From Hydractinia symbiolongicarpus (Eukaryota > Cnidaria > Hydrozoa > Anthoathecata > Hydractiniidae): a stretch of 64,000 bases of DNA. How positions within the stretch are numbered: the stretch's first letter is position 1; each line of letters starts with the position of its first letter. The stretch is from the NCBI RefSeq assembly GCF_029227915.1, contig NC_079875.1, positions 5,332,001 to 5,396,000 of the forward strand. Reading direction: 5' to 3'. Shown here piece by piece: positions 51,985-58,929 of this stretch. The notes under the pieces were generated by a model that ran no database searches, had not been told where the DNA came from, and was given only the letters and a program-made list of their open reading frames with translations. Both the position numbers and the translations under genes were made by a program.

Positions 51985-52287
51985 TTATGGGTAACCGTAC
52001 TGATAATGCTCCCTGACGAGTTTCTTTAGTTGTTCTACAGTTTTCGATTCGGATGGTGGTGTGCATGCTAGTAACATAATACTATCGGTCACCAATTTGA
52101 AAAGCTCATTACGCCCGAGATCTCGATCGAGATCCTGTTCGTCAAGTATTCCGAGATACATAGCGATAGCTATCAGTTCGAGAACCGTTAGTTCATTGCT
52201 AATGTGCCATATTAAGTCCCGATTTTCTACTAAGACACATGTGTCTCGGTGGAAGTTACAAATCGAAGTAATAAATGTCGATGTCAT
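51985..52287 (-). CDS. Small Polinton protein, 100 aa, possible helical (death-fold-like) domain
   Basis: Function not recognised. The protein starts MTSTFITS after the class A leader, which also drives the polymerase, so expression with the replication genes is likely. Residues 25-85 look all-helical, with amphipathic periodicity: LIWHISNELTVLELIAIAMY, LGRNELFKLVTD and TVEQLKKLVREHY. The spacing of ISxxLTxxE, LG and a final TVEQL helix is reminiscent of death-fold domains, but this is a by-eye impression. The ATG context and first four residues match those of the next gene (MTST), suggesting duplication of the 5' end. Confidence 0.7.
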   Translation of the reverse strand: MTSTFITSICNFHRDTCVLVENRDLIWHISNELTVLELIAIAMYLGILDEQDLDRDLGRNELFKLVTDSIMLLACTPPSESKTVEQLKKLVREHYQYGYP

Positions 52288-52307
52288 GCTTGTGTATGAT
52301 ATACGAT
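52288..52307 (-). promoter_or_regulatory. Class A leader of the 100-aa gene
   Basis: Identical to 51874-51893. The matching tract extends further upstream as TTTGTAATCTTTAA, also found before the 125-aa gene. Confidence 0.65.
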
Positions 52308-52446
52308 TTTGTAATCTTTAATCCATTTTTTTTAAATCGTGTCGGAGGGCCGTGAGTGTCATTGTTTGTAATGCAACCATCACGCTAAAACACACATACA
52401 TCGATACACCATGGGTACCCACCCACCAGCACCTCGAGGGTCCATT

Positions 52447-52470
52447 TTTGTTACTCGATCGAGTAACAAA
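52447..52470. terminator. 24-nt perfect palindrome after the 125-aa gene
   Basis: Half-site TTTGTTACTCGA plus exact complement, 24 nt past the stop at 52495. Identical to 51945-51968. Confidence 0.6.
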
Positions 52471-52494
52471 TCCGGGTTGTTCAATCATAATCCT

Positions 52495-52872
52495 TCAACA
52501 CAAAGTAATACCGGCGGCCATGGAATCGGTAACCCGATTTGTCAGATATCTCCTTGAAGACACCGATACCCGAGGTGGATAGAATCGGAAATATTTATCA
52601 TAATGATATTCATCATAATAATTCCTACAACAACGAATACAACTACGAATCTTCAAGACAAGCTTCCTGTCAACGATGGGATTCACCCTGTACTCTTCGG
52701 GTATATCCCACACGGTAAAATTTTCGTAACTCGACAGCTCTATGATAACAGAACTACTACTCCGACATTCATCATCGTAGTAACGTAGGGTTAATCTCGG
52801 TGATGTCTCTCCATCCACATCAATGTTTCGGAATAAGTTCGGGTGCATTTTGTTATCAACTGTGGATGTCAT
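52495..52872 (-). CDS. Small Polinton protein of unknown function, 125 aa
   Basis: Not recognised. It begins MTSTVDNKMHPNLFRNIDVD after a class A leader with two substitutions. Rich in Arg, Tyr, Asp and Ser; the centre has alternating polar and hydrophobic residues (SSVIIELSSYENFTVWDIPE) that suggest beta strands. A Cys pair (RSCIRCCRNYYDEY) could bind metal or form disulphides. No membrane span. It sits between the 100-aa gene and the SAP gene in a tandem minus-strand array, each unit with its own leader and 3' palindrome. Confidence 0.65.
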   Translation of the reverse strand: MTSTVDNKMHPNLFRNIDVDGETSPRLTLRYYDDECRSSSSVIIELSSYENFTVWDIPEEYRVNPIVDRKLVLKIRSCIRCCRNYYDEYHYDKYFRFYPPRVSVSSRRYLTNRVTDSMAAGITLC

Positions 52873-52892
52873 GCTTGGCTATGATATACGAT
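52873..52892 (-). promoter_or_regulatory. Class A leader of the 125-aa gene (two changes)
   Basis: ATCGTATATCATAGCCAAGC immediately before the ATG, then TTTGTAATCTTTAA on the distal side as in the 52287 gene. Confidence 0.6.
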
Positions 52893-52970
52893 TTTGTAAT
52901 CTTTAACCCAATTTTTATAAATCGTGTTGGAGGTTCGTGACCTGTACACTAGGGTACCCACCCACCAACA

Positions 52971-52994
52971 TTTGTTACCCGCCTGAGTAACAAA
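52971..52994. terminator. Imperfect palindrome after the SAP gene
   Basis: TTTGTTAC ... GTAACAAA arms as in the two 24-nt palindromes, but with a changed centre (CCGCCTGA). It begins 12 nt past the stop at 53007. Confidence 0.55.
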
Positions 52995-53006
52995 AAAAAT
53001 CTCCAA

Positions 53007-53273
53007 TCACTTGGATCTCTTGTCGTTATAACGTTTTTGAGATTTTAGATATGCCTCCCTGTTTTCCGACCTCCACCTTGAACAGTATCCGTACCATTCC
53101 TTCTTAGTATCCAGATCGATGGTGTAGGATGGGTCGAGATCATTCTTCTCAATCACCTCAATCAATTTAGCTTTTTTCATTTCAGCAATATACTTCACCC
53201 CACGGGATGCAACCTCTCGCAACTCTCTCAGTTTCATCAATTTGTAATCTGGTGTGGTATTCATGTCTGACAT
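53007..53273 (-). CDS. Small SAP-domain protein, 88 aa
   Basis: Start taken at 53273 (MSDMNTTPDYKLMKLRELRE), because the upstream in-frame stretch is a low-complexity Ile/Tyr run. Residues 11-37 fit a SAP helix-turn-helix (LMKLRELREVA ... KKAKLIEVIE), a DNA-binding module also present at the start of the element's polymerase. The tail is basic (SENREAYLKSQKRYNDKRSK). A role in binding element DNA or RNA is plausible but unproven. It is divergent from the integrase across a 100-bp AT-rich gap. Confidence 0.65.
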   Translation of the reverse strand: MSDMNTTPDYKLMKLRELREVASRGVKYIAEMKKAKLIEVIEKNDLDPSYTIDLDTKKEWYGYCSRWRSENREAYLKSQKRYNDKRSK

Positions 53274-53360
53274 ATTAATATTAATATAAATATAAATATA
53301 AAAAACTTTAAGCACTTTTATCGTACCACATCATAACAAAAAGAGATAAATAAAGTTGTG

Positions 53361-53372
53361 CATAAATAAAAC
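53361..53372 (+). promoter_or_regulatory. Class B leader (CATAAATAAAAC) of the integrase
   Basis: ATAAAAC directly abuts the ATG, as at the genes starting at 55154, 56889 and 57273. Confidence 0.55.
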
Positions 53373-54352
53373 ATGTCAAACTCTAAACTTCAAGAGACTA
53401 TCAACCTCAAAATTTATGGAAAGGACAAAAGGCTGTTCAGAATTTAAGAGGATTCGGTTTCAAGCCAAAGGAGATTAAGAAGTGGCTATCAAAACAAGCA
53501 TTTTGGCAAGTACATTTACCCGCTCCAAAACATGTTGAAAGACCACATTATGAAGTTACCACCCCTAATGATTTACATCAATTCGATTTATTGTACATGC
53601 CCGGTGACATACTGTATGGTAATAAATATAAATACATTTTGTCGGGAATCGATGCTGCTTCCAGATACAAAGTAGCCCGACCTTTGAGGAGTAAGAAAGC
53701 CAAAGAGGTTGCCGCTATGATTGAGGACATCTACAAGGCAGGACCATTAACTTATCCGAAAACTTTCCAATGTGATAACGGTTCAGAATTCAAAGCAGAT
53801 GTGACAAAGCTGTTGGAGAAGCATAAGGTTGAAATTAAAAGGGCGACTACAAAATATAAGCATACGCACACAGCTTTTGTTGAGGCGTTGAACAAGATAC
53901 TTGCGGAAAATTTATTCAAAATACAAGATGCTCAAGAACTGAATGATTCGGAAAAGGTATCATCTACATGGGTTAAGCATCTGTATAAACTGATTGATAG
54001 GCTAAACGATACAAAGACGCAGATGATTGGTATGAAACCAAAAGATGCTATTATAATGAAAGAGGTGCCTCTTGCTAAACGAGAGAATTATCCACCTGAA
54101 GTAGAATTACCTAAAGATGGCCTGTATAGATATCTACTACAACCTGGTGAAGAGCATGATGATGGGCGGAGACGGGCAACCGATAGAATATGGTCGAAAA
54201 ACACATATAGATTGCGTGAGGTAATAGCGCAACCTGGTAACCGTGTAATGTACTATGTTCAAGACGGACCCAGACGGGCTTTTGTAAAAGAGGAATTGAT
54301 GTTAATACCTGAAGATACAGAATTACCTCCTGATTATGTGCAAGGTTGGTGA
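53373..54352 (+). CDS. int: Polinton rve (DDE) integrase, one frame break near the N-terminus
   Basis: Retroviral-type integrase that inserts the element. The ATG at 53373 (MSNSKLQE) follows the class B leader. After about nine codons homology continues in another frame from about 53405 (NLWKGQKAVQNLRGFGFKPK), so a one-base indel lies near 53400. An N-terminal helical Zn-less region precedes the catalytic core: first Asp in HQFDLLYMPGD, second in FQCDNGSEF, Glu in FVEALNKILAENL. The C-terminal part (WSKNTYRLREVIAQPGNRVM) is the usual chromo-like or SH3-like DNA-binding tail. The long open part is 253 codons from 53591. It is the only plus-strand gene in the left half, and a hairpin follows it at 54376. 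Confidence 0.88.
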
Positions 54353-54375
54353 AAAAGGGGGCGATACATAAAAAG

Positions 54376-54402
54376 TATCTTTACCTGTTTCTGGTAAAGA
54401 TG
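54376..54402. terminator. Hairpin after integrase
   Basis: ATCTTTACC, 7-nt loop, GGTAAAGAT, starting 24 nt past the stop. Almost the same sequence follows the 111-aa gene at the other end of the element (62526-62552). Confidence 0.6.
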
Positions 54403-54548
54403 ACGCGCGGGGCGGTCGGCAGATAGGGCCGCTATGGCTCAGTCTTGGGGGACGATCGCGCCACATAATGTCACAAACCGCCTTACTTTCAAATATTAAT
54501 TTTTCAAATAGCACACGAAATATGCGAGTGGTGTACATGCGCATATCA

Positions 54549-55109
54549 CTAACCTTGTTCCTGATTTACCGTCTTTCTGAGGCTTTGGACCTCGGCCATT
54601 AGACTTTTTTCAAACTGGTTGCGCGTTTCGCTCTCCATCTTTCTGTCGGTTTTCGTAATTTTGTCCAGAGCTTCGTAGTATATACCGCACAGGGTTTGAA
54701 ATTCAATGTGACTAATGTCATCATTATCCAATGCTCGTGAGAAAGAGTTTTCAAACACAGAAAGCGCAGATGTTACAACATCACATAATTTCATGACTTT
54801 GTTTAGTTTCTTTTGATATCTCTTAATCGATGCCGAGATAATGGTACAGGATATAGCTCCACCTATGGATACACTGGAAAGTCCTATAGAAATGGGAATT
54901 CCAACAATGGCTAAGGTTTCTGAGATGTAGAGTGAAATCGTTAATTTTTCTAGTGCTTTGACATATTTATACTCCTTGTCCTGGAATATCCCTTTTAATT
55001 TTATCAACTCGTCAAGTTGAGAATTCACTATATTTGTGTTAAACTTGTCTTGCTCGCTCGAATACTCGGGAGCAGTAGGTAACTTTGGATAAATCTTAAG
55101 ATCGGCCAT
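54549..55109 (-). CDS. Conserved Polinton membrane protein, 186 aa
   Basis: I recognise the pattern as a recurrent Polinton protein of unknown function. N-terminal Pro-rich start (IYPKLPTAPEYSS), helix with LDELIKLKGIF, then a hydrophobic hairpin at residues 60-100 (ETLAIVGIPISIGLSSVSIG, GAISCTII) suited to one or two membrane spans with small residues. A Lys-rich stretch (KRYQKKLNKVMKLCDVV) and a helical tail ending SLRKTVNQEQG follow. It is divergent from the 417-aa gene with 44 bp between start codons, so a shared promoter is likely. A virion-membrane or assembly role is possible but inferred only from small-residue membrane hairpins. Confidence 0.75.
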   Translation of the reverse strand: MADLKIYPKLPTAPEYSSEQDKFNTNIVNSQLDELIKLKGIFQDKEYKYVKALEKLTISLYISETLAIVGIPISIGLSSVSIGGAISCTIISASIKRYQKKLNKVMKLCDVVTSALSVFENSFSRALDNDDISHIEFQTLCGIYYEALDKITKTDRKMESETRNQFEKSLMAEVQSLRKTVNQEQG

Positions 55110-55153
55110 TTCTATTATCTTAAGAAAAAACTATCCTCTAAATAAAATAAAAC

Positions 55154-56407
55154 ATGACAGACATTGATATTGATCCGTTTGGTGACCATGGTCAAACCGA
55201 TGAGGGTCCCGATGAAACCACACCTCTGGTACCGAAGGAACGCACACGGGTACAGATACACACACCTGATGAAAAGGAGACATCATTCGGTGGAGGCTCC
55301 TCTCAACGCGCTAGAGTTACTAGTGAGCGGGTTAAATCACTCTATGAGGTGCTATTAACTAAATATCCAAACGAGAACCCGAGCGTGATACATACCGATC
55401 TGTTTGAGATTCGTGGCGGTGAATTATACTACAAGGGTGATGACAGACCGCTGACACATGGTGGATCTCTAAGGTCTACCGGTACCATTGCAGATCTACT
55501 GGGCAAGAAAAGGCTGCGCAGTTTGGGGTTCGATATACCGAAAGGTAGTATAACCCCCCGACAGGCCGCTAGGCTAAACAAAATAGAAGAGAGACTACCG
55601 TCACCGGATAAAATAGAAAATGCGACTGATATAGAATTAGAAACTATGTCTGGAGATGTGGTAAACAGTGCGGAGGACCTGGTATCGCTGGTCGATGATG
55701 GTGCACTTAGAGCTGAATATCACCCGCGGGATATTCGCGGATTGGATAATTCGGTGCAAAAAATTCGGGGAAGTCTCCAACTCTCGACCGCCAAAAAGGT
55801 AGATATCGAGAACAACATCCATAAGGAACAAATGAAGTTGAAGGAGTTGGAAGATCCGTCATACACGGATGAACAGAGGGAGCATGTGGCCGAGAGGTTG
55901 GAAAAGCTAAACGATGAGTTGGAAGCCAACCAGGATGCCATCAATATCCTCAAGGGTGAACTTAACACCCAGATAAAAAGCATAAAGGAGACAATCGCCA
56001 AGGTACTTAGCAAAGAAACTACATTGGGTGAAAAGATACGAACGCTATTCCGTGAGCAGGGTATCACCGTTGTCAGTGTACTAGCGGCATTCGGGATGGT
56101 GATCGGACTTTTGGTTGAAACTTTGACGCCCGGAGGTGGGGGGTCATCCACCGGTAATACAAAAAATCATGAAAAAACCGAGGGCGGTGCGAGGGAATGG
56201 ATAAAGTACAAGCTGAGCGCGCTGGGATCTCTCCTGGGTAGATTAGCCGGTGCCGCAGCCGCGTCCCTACCGGGTATAATTGGATCCATCGTATCATGGA
56301 TCCTAAATAGAGCAAAGGAAGCCGTCGGTTGGTTGAGTCAAAACCTGTGGGCTTTGATAGTTGGAATCGGAGGTCTGATATACACCTACATGGTTACAAA
56401 GCGTTAG
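55154..56407 (+). CDS. Conserved Polinton coiled-coil/transmembrane protein, 417 aa
   Basis: Recurrent in animal Polintons; function unknown. The N-terminal 60 residues are acidic and polar (MTDIDIDPFGDHGQTDEGPD), followed by a charged mid-region and a coiled coil at about residues 205-290 (ERLEKLNDELEANQDAINIL). Membrane-active C-terminus: a span at about 300-325 (VVSVLAAFGMVIGLLVETLT), a Gly-rich linker, a small-residue amphipathic segment (GRLAGAAAASLPGIIGSIVS) and a last span (LWALIVGIGGLIYTYMVTK). The leader TAAATAAAATAAAAC abuts the ATG. The overall plan resembles viral membrane-penetration or scaffold proteins, but that is inference. A palindrome lies 15 nt past the stop, between it and the convergent 141-aa gene. 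Confidence 0.8.
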   Translation: MTDIDIDPFGDHGQTDEGPDETTPLVPKERTRVQIHTPDEKETSFGGGSSQRARVTSERVKSLYEVLLTKYPNENPSVIHTDLFEIRGGELYYKGDDRPLTHGGSLRSTGTIADLLGKKRLRSLGFDIPKGSITPRQAARLNKIEERLPSPDKIENATDIELETMSGDVVNSAEDLVSLVDDGALRAEYHPRDIRGLDNSVQKIRGSLQLSTAKKVDIENNIHKEQMKLKELEDPSYTDEQREHVAERLEKLNDELEANQDAINILKGELNTQIKSIKETIAKVLSKETTLGEKIRTLFREQGITVVSVLAAFGMVIGLLVETLTPGGGGSSTGNTKNHEKTEGGAREWIKYKLSALGSLLGRLAGAAAASLPGIIGSIVSWILNRAKEAVGWLSQNLWALIVGIGGLIYTYMVTKR

Positions 56408-56422
56408 TGGAATCTGGAATAT

Positions 56423-56445
56423 ATGTTACATGACACATGTAACAT
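56423..56445. terminator. Hairpin between convergent 417-aa and 141-aa genes
   Basis: ATGTTACATG, loop ACA, CATGTAACAT: a 10-bp perfect stem 15 nt past one stop and 18 nt past the other, so it could serve both strands. Confidence 0.6.
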
Positions 56446-56463
56446 AATACCTGCGGTATCGTA

Positions 56464-56889
56464 CTATTTTTCGAAATACCACACGGCACCCCCGACACCA
56501 ATCATGCTTAGCGCGATAAATGCCAATTCCCGTTCATGCTGGCCATTGGCGGGTGTATAAAAGTCGCTCAATACGGGTTCGCGCGGAATATCCGTGAGAG
56601 TTGATCCTCCAAACACTTTTTTATATTCACGCATCGCATCATCCAGCTCTGTGAATTTACCCTCAGCCTTCTTCTCAAGTCTGAGCTGCTTATTGATAAA
56701 GTCCACCCTCTCTTGTCTTTTACGTTGCCATATAACCTGAGCCTTTTGTAGCTGTTCTATGGCAAGATCATGTCGCTTCCGTTCCTTATCTATCCTATCC
56801 TTGGATAAACTTGAAAAGAGATAGCTTGATCCGGTGAAAGCCAAAGCGTTCGCGAAGGCACCTCCCAACATCATTGCAATTGAAGCCAT
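56464..56889 (-). CDS. Conserved Polinton coiled-coil membrane protein, 141 aa
   Basis: Recurrent Polinton family of unknown function. The N-terminal hydrophobic segment (MLGGAFANALAFTGSSYLFS) is followed by a strongly charged helix (KERKRHDLAIEQLQKAQVIW, KRQERVDFINKQLRLEKKA), a short Pro-rich motif (PREPVLSDFYTP) and a C-terminal span (FIALSMIGVGGAVWYF). The start at 56889 is preceded by TTATATAAAAC, the class B leader. It lies first in a block of small membrane-protein genes on the minus strand (56.5-58.3 kb) just past the packaging ATPase, consistent with virion components. Confidence 0.78.
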   Translation of the reverse strand: MASIAMMLGGAFANALAFTGSSYLFSSLSKDRIDKERKRHDLAIEQLQKAQVIWQRKRQERVDFINKQLRLEKKAEGKFTELDDAMREYKKVFGGSTLTDIPREPVLSDFYTPANGQHERELAFIALSMIGVGGAVWYFEK

Positions 56890-56901
56890 GTTTTATATAA
56901 T
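56890..56901 (-). promoter_or_regulatory. Class B leader of the 141-aa gene
   Basis: Minus-strand ATTATATAAAAC directly before the ATG. Confidence 0.6.
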
Positions 56902-56920
56902 CCGGTATAATTTAGTGGCG

Positions 56921-57046
56921 TTATTTTAATACGATAGCTTCGGAGTCTATGACATCGGTATCCTTGTATTCCACCTTTGGTAAAATCCTCTCAACTTTCT
57001 TACGTTGACATAAAACCCAGACCAACCATTCCAGTATTCGCAACAT
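56921..57046 (-). CDS. Tiny membrane-type protein, 41 aa, overlapping start-stop
   Basis: Start MLRILEWLVWVLCQRKKVER: a short hydrophobic N-terminus, a positive patch, then an acidic tail (YKDTDVIDSEAIVLK). Its ATG overlaps the stop of the upstream 75-aa gene as TAATG, which would fit termination-reinitiation on a shared transcript. No homologue recognised. The topology resembles small viral single-span proteins with a cytoplasmic charged tail. The tight overlap and reasonable composition argue for a real gene, but it is short. Confidence 0.5.
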   Translation of the reverse strand: MLRILEWLVWVLCQRKKVERILPKVEYKDTDVIDSEAIVLK

Positions 57047-57273
57047 TATATATTTATAGTTTCAGGTATAATTTTTTGCTTAACCAGATATTCTCTTGAC
57101 ATTTCACTTGCGGCGACTATGGCTACAAGCTTTCCGGTATCTTCCAGGTCAAACTTCTGAATTGAGGGTGGTGTCATTTTTAATACCTTTTTCCCGAGCA
57201 TTGAATAGCCTACATCGAAAACGCATACGACCGATGCCTTATAAATATCGTTGACTATACTTTTCTTATCCAT
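57046..57273 (-). CDS. Conserved small Polinton membrane protein, 75 aa
   Basis: Recurrent Polinton family of unknown function. Two hydrophobic stretches: KASVVCVFDVGYSMLGKKVL near residues 12-31 and DTGKLVAIVAASEMSREYLV near 45-64, joined by a conserved PPSIQKFDLED-like turn, then KQKIIPETINI. The start at 57273 is preceded by the class B leader AGTATATAAAAC. The stop overlaps the 41-aa start by one base. Probably a membrane component of the particle or its assembly site; this is inference. Confidence 0.75.
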   Translation of the reverse strand: MDKKSIVNDIYKASVVCVFDVGYSMLGKKVLKMTPPSIQKFDLEDTGKLVAIVAASEMSREYLVKQKIIPETINI

Positions 57274-57285
57274 GTTTTATATACT
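57274..57285 (-). promoter_or_regulatory. Class B leader of the 75-aa gene
   Basis: Minus-strand AGTATATAAAAC directly before the ATG, 9 nt from the palindrome at 57294. Confidence 0.6.
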
Positions 57286-57293
57286 TCGAGATT

Positions 57294-57311
57294 ATAATAT
57301 CGCGATATTAT
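57294..57311. terminator. 18-nt perfect palindrome after the 128-aa gene
   Basis: ATAATATCGCGATATTAT, beginning 4 nt past the stop at 57316 and upstream of the class B leader of the next gene. Confidence 0.55.
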
Positions 57312-57315
57312 CCCT

Positions 57316-57702
57316 TTATTCCATTTCAAGTTTACCTATTCTCATAGTTTTTTTATTACCTGAGTTACCTGAGTTACTTGGTGGGGTACCCTTCACCTTA
57401 TAAATCACCAACGCACCAATTAGTACCATAACTATCACACCACCACCCATTATTGTGTAGTTCACTCCACCATGTTTAGGACCATCTGTCACAGAATCCT
57501 CAATGACAATATCCTTCGGATCCTCCAACTGTGTCTGAGGTGCCGGTTGAGTTTGTGTCTGAGGTGCTGACTGCGCCTCCGTCTGCGCCATGAGCAATCT
57601 TTTATATTCTTCCCTATTTTTACGGTTGTATTCAGCCAGCCTCTTACCAGCCTCAACCTTTTTAGGGTTCTTCGTTGTCACCTGAACTGGAGTATCCGAC
57701 AT
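57316..57702 (-). CDS. Conserved Polinton single-span membrane protein, 128 aa
   Basis: Recurrent Polinton family of unknown function. The N-terminal KNPKKVEAGKRLAEYNRKNR block is the recognisable part. A Gln/Thr/Pro-rich linker follows (TQTQPAPQTQ), then an acidic segment and one transmembrane helix (TIMGGGVIVMVLIGALVIYK) with a Ser/Gly/Asn-rich tail. Its start overlaps the end of the 201-aa gene by 41 nt in another frame, so the two are probably on one transcript. It has a 3' palindrome at 57294. Confidence 0.75.
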   Translation of the reverse strand: MSDTPVQVTTKNPKKVEAGKRLAEYNRKNREEYKRLLMAQTEAQSAPQTQTQPAPQTQLEDPKDIVIEDSVTDGPKHGGVNYTIMGGGVIVMVLIGALVIYKVKGTPPSNSGNSGNKKTMRIGKLEME

Positions 57703-58267
57703 CTTTAGTATCCGTATCGATATTGTTTAAATTTTTTCCAGCGATATAATGTCTACCTGTGATTAAACCTACGCTGATTGGTGATAGTAGTGATCCGAAC
57801 TTATAATATAGATCACATGTGAACCTTTGGAGTGCCGAGTTTAGGAATGGGTCATTCTCCAGGTCATCACTCAGCGCTTTTTGATTTTTTATACCTAGGG
57901 CTGTACAGGCGCCCATGGAGTACATGTGGATTATTGACTGTCCCAAAGACTTTACCATTTGACCGGATAGTTTAGCCTCGTATATAGTGAAAAGTTTATC
58001 CACCTCATCATTCTTGAGCTTTTGAATTTGCTCCTCCGTATACATCTTCCCAAGATATAACTTGCTATTTCCGGTCAGCACGCACTCGAGCAATTTCTGT
58101 CTCTTCCCATCATCCTGGTCCTCGATAAAAATTAGGTTGTCAATTGCGGTTTCAGCCATTTTCAATAGCGATAGGTATTTTTTAATACAAAAAAGACAAA
58201 AACTAACCAATACCAGCAATAGCACTACAGCTATCACCAGTAATATGAAATTTATATATTCTATCAT
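57662..58267 (-). CDS. Conserved Polinton protein with N-terminal membrane anchor, 201 aa
   Basis: Recurrent Polinton family of unknown function. The first 36 residues carry a strong membrane span (LLVIAVVLLLVLVSFCLFC). The conserved part begins at Met37 (MAETAIDNLIFIEDQ) and contains YTEEQIQKLKNDEVDKLFTI, YEAKLSGQMVKSLGQSIIHM and NDPFLNSALQRFTCDLYYKF. Met37 (58159) is therefore an alternative start, and the anchor could be a lineage addition. A predicted mostly helical body with a Gly/Ile-rich segment near residue 160 may also contact membrane. It lies directly downstream of the ATPase hairpin at 58296. Confidence 0.75.
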   Translation of the reverse strand: MIEYINFILLVIAVVLLLVLVSFCLFCIKKYLSLLKMAETAIDNLIFIEDQDDGKRQKLLECVLTGNSKLYLGKMYTEEQIQKLKNDEVDKLFTIYEAKLSGQMVKSLGQSIIHMYSMGACTALGIKNQKALSDDLENDPFLNSALQRFTCDLYYKFGSLLSPISVGLITGRHYIAGKNLNNIDTDTKDVGYSSSGDNEEP

Positions 58268-58295
58268 TAGGATAGTACTGTAGTTTTTCTATAGA

Positions 58296-58320
58296 TTTGT
58301 TACAAGACTCTTGTAACAAA
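58296..58320. terminator. Hairpin after the packaging ATPase gene
   Basis: TTTGTTACAAG, loop ACT, CTTGTAACAAA: 11-bp perfect stem beginning 11 nt past the stop. The outer TTTGTTAC/GTAACAAA arms match the palindromes at 51945, 52447 and 52971. Confidence 0.6.
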
Positions 58321-58331
58321 AAACTTCAAAT

Positions 58332-58928
58332 CTAACAAATCACGTGGGTTCTTGGATGTTCCATCCTCATGACTAAATGTGTATATTTTCCATCTTTTAG
58401 CCTTTCCTTAACCTTCTGGATCTCCGATGATTCAATGACATCATTCTCTTCGTGGATAGTTGCGAGATCATGTCTATCCTTCGGATACCACACATATAAC
58501 ATTTTCGCCTGCCTTCGTAAGTTCTTCGGTATCGCGGTGTATGATTGTGTGAGTAACCACATTGTGTGGTTTCGATGCAGACCGCTGATGGCCAGCTCCA
58601 GCAGTGGTTGCCTCTTTTTGTCCAGTTTCTCATCCGCGATGATGTCATCGATCAGGAATAATGTTTTGTATCCGGCACAGAAATCCGTCATCTTTTGGAT
58701 CCATTCATACAACATACCCATGGGCTCAATTAGAATCACATATTTATCCCTCCAGAACCATTTTCGACACATATATGTCTTGTTCCATCTTAATGTTGGA
58801 CATATAATCACAATGAAATCGAAGTGATCAAAGTATTCACTCTCTAGCAGCGTTACAACGCGTTTGGATTTTCCGCAGCCCGTTGGACCGACGAATAGTG
58901 CCGTGTGAGGATCTTTCATGTAGTCCAT
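58332..58928 (-). CDS. A32-like genome-packaging ATPase (FtsK/HerA family), 198 aa
   Basis: Pumps the element's DNA into the capsid in related viruses. Start at 58928 (MDYMKDPHTALFVGP), one base after the capsid stop (TAA-G-ATG); an in-frame extension to 58955 overlaps the capsid frame and is less likely. Walker A GPTGCGKSKR at residues 13-22, Walker B TLFLIDDI with the two acidic residues, then a sensor-like LLTQSYTAIPKN and a C-terminal arginine-rich KVKERLKDGKYTHLVMR. Length is typical of the Polinton enzyme. The adjacency to the major capsid gene is also typical. The stop is followed by an 11-bp hairpin. Confidence 0.92.
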   Translation of the reverse strand: MDYMKDPHTALFVGPTGCGKSKRVVTLLESEYFDHFDFIVIICPTLRWNKTYMCRKWFWRDKYVILIEPMGMLYEWIQKMTDFCAGYKTLFLIDDIIADEKLDKKRQPLLELAISGLHRNHTMWLLTQSYTAIPKNLRRQAKMLYVWYPKDRHDLATIHEENDVIESSEIQKVKERLKDGKYTHLVMRMEHPRTHVIC

Positions 58929-58929
58929 C

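Noticed and set aside
55720-56315. Minus-strand frames opposite the 417-aa gene
   Set aside because: Shadows; the plus frame has a clean leader, coiled coil and membrane segments.
58369-58827. 152-codon plus frame opposite the ATPase
   Set aside because: Shadow of the packaging ATPase, whose Walker motifs fix the true strand.
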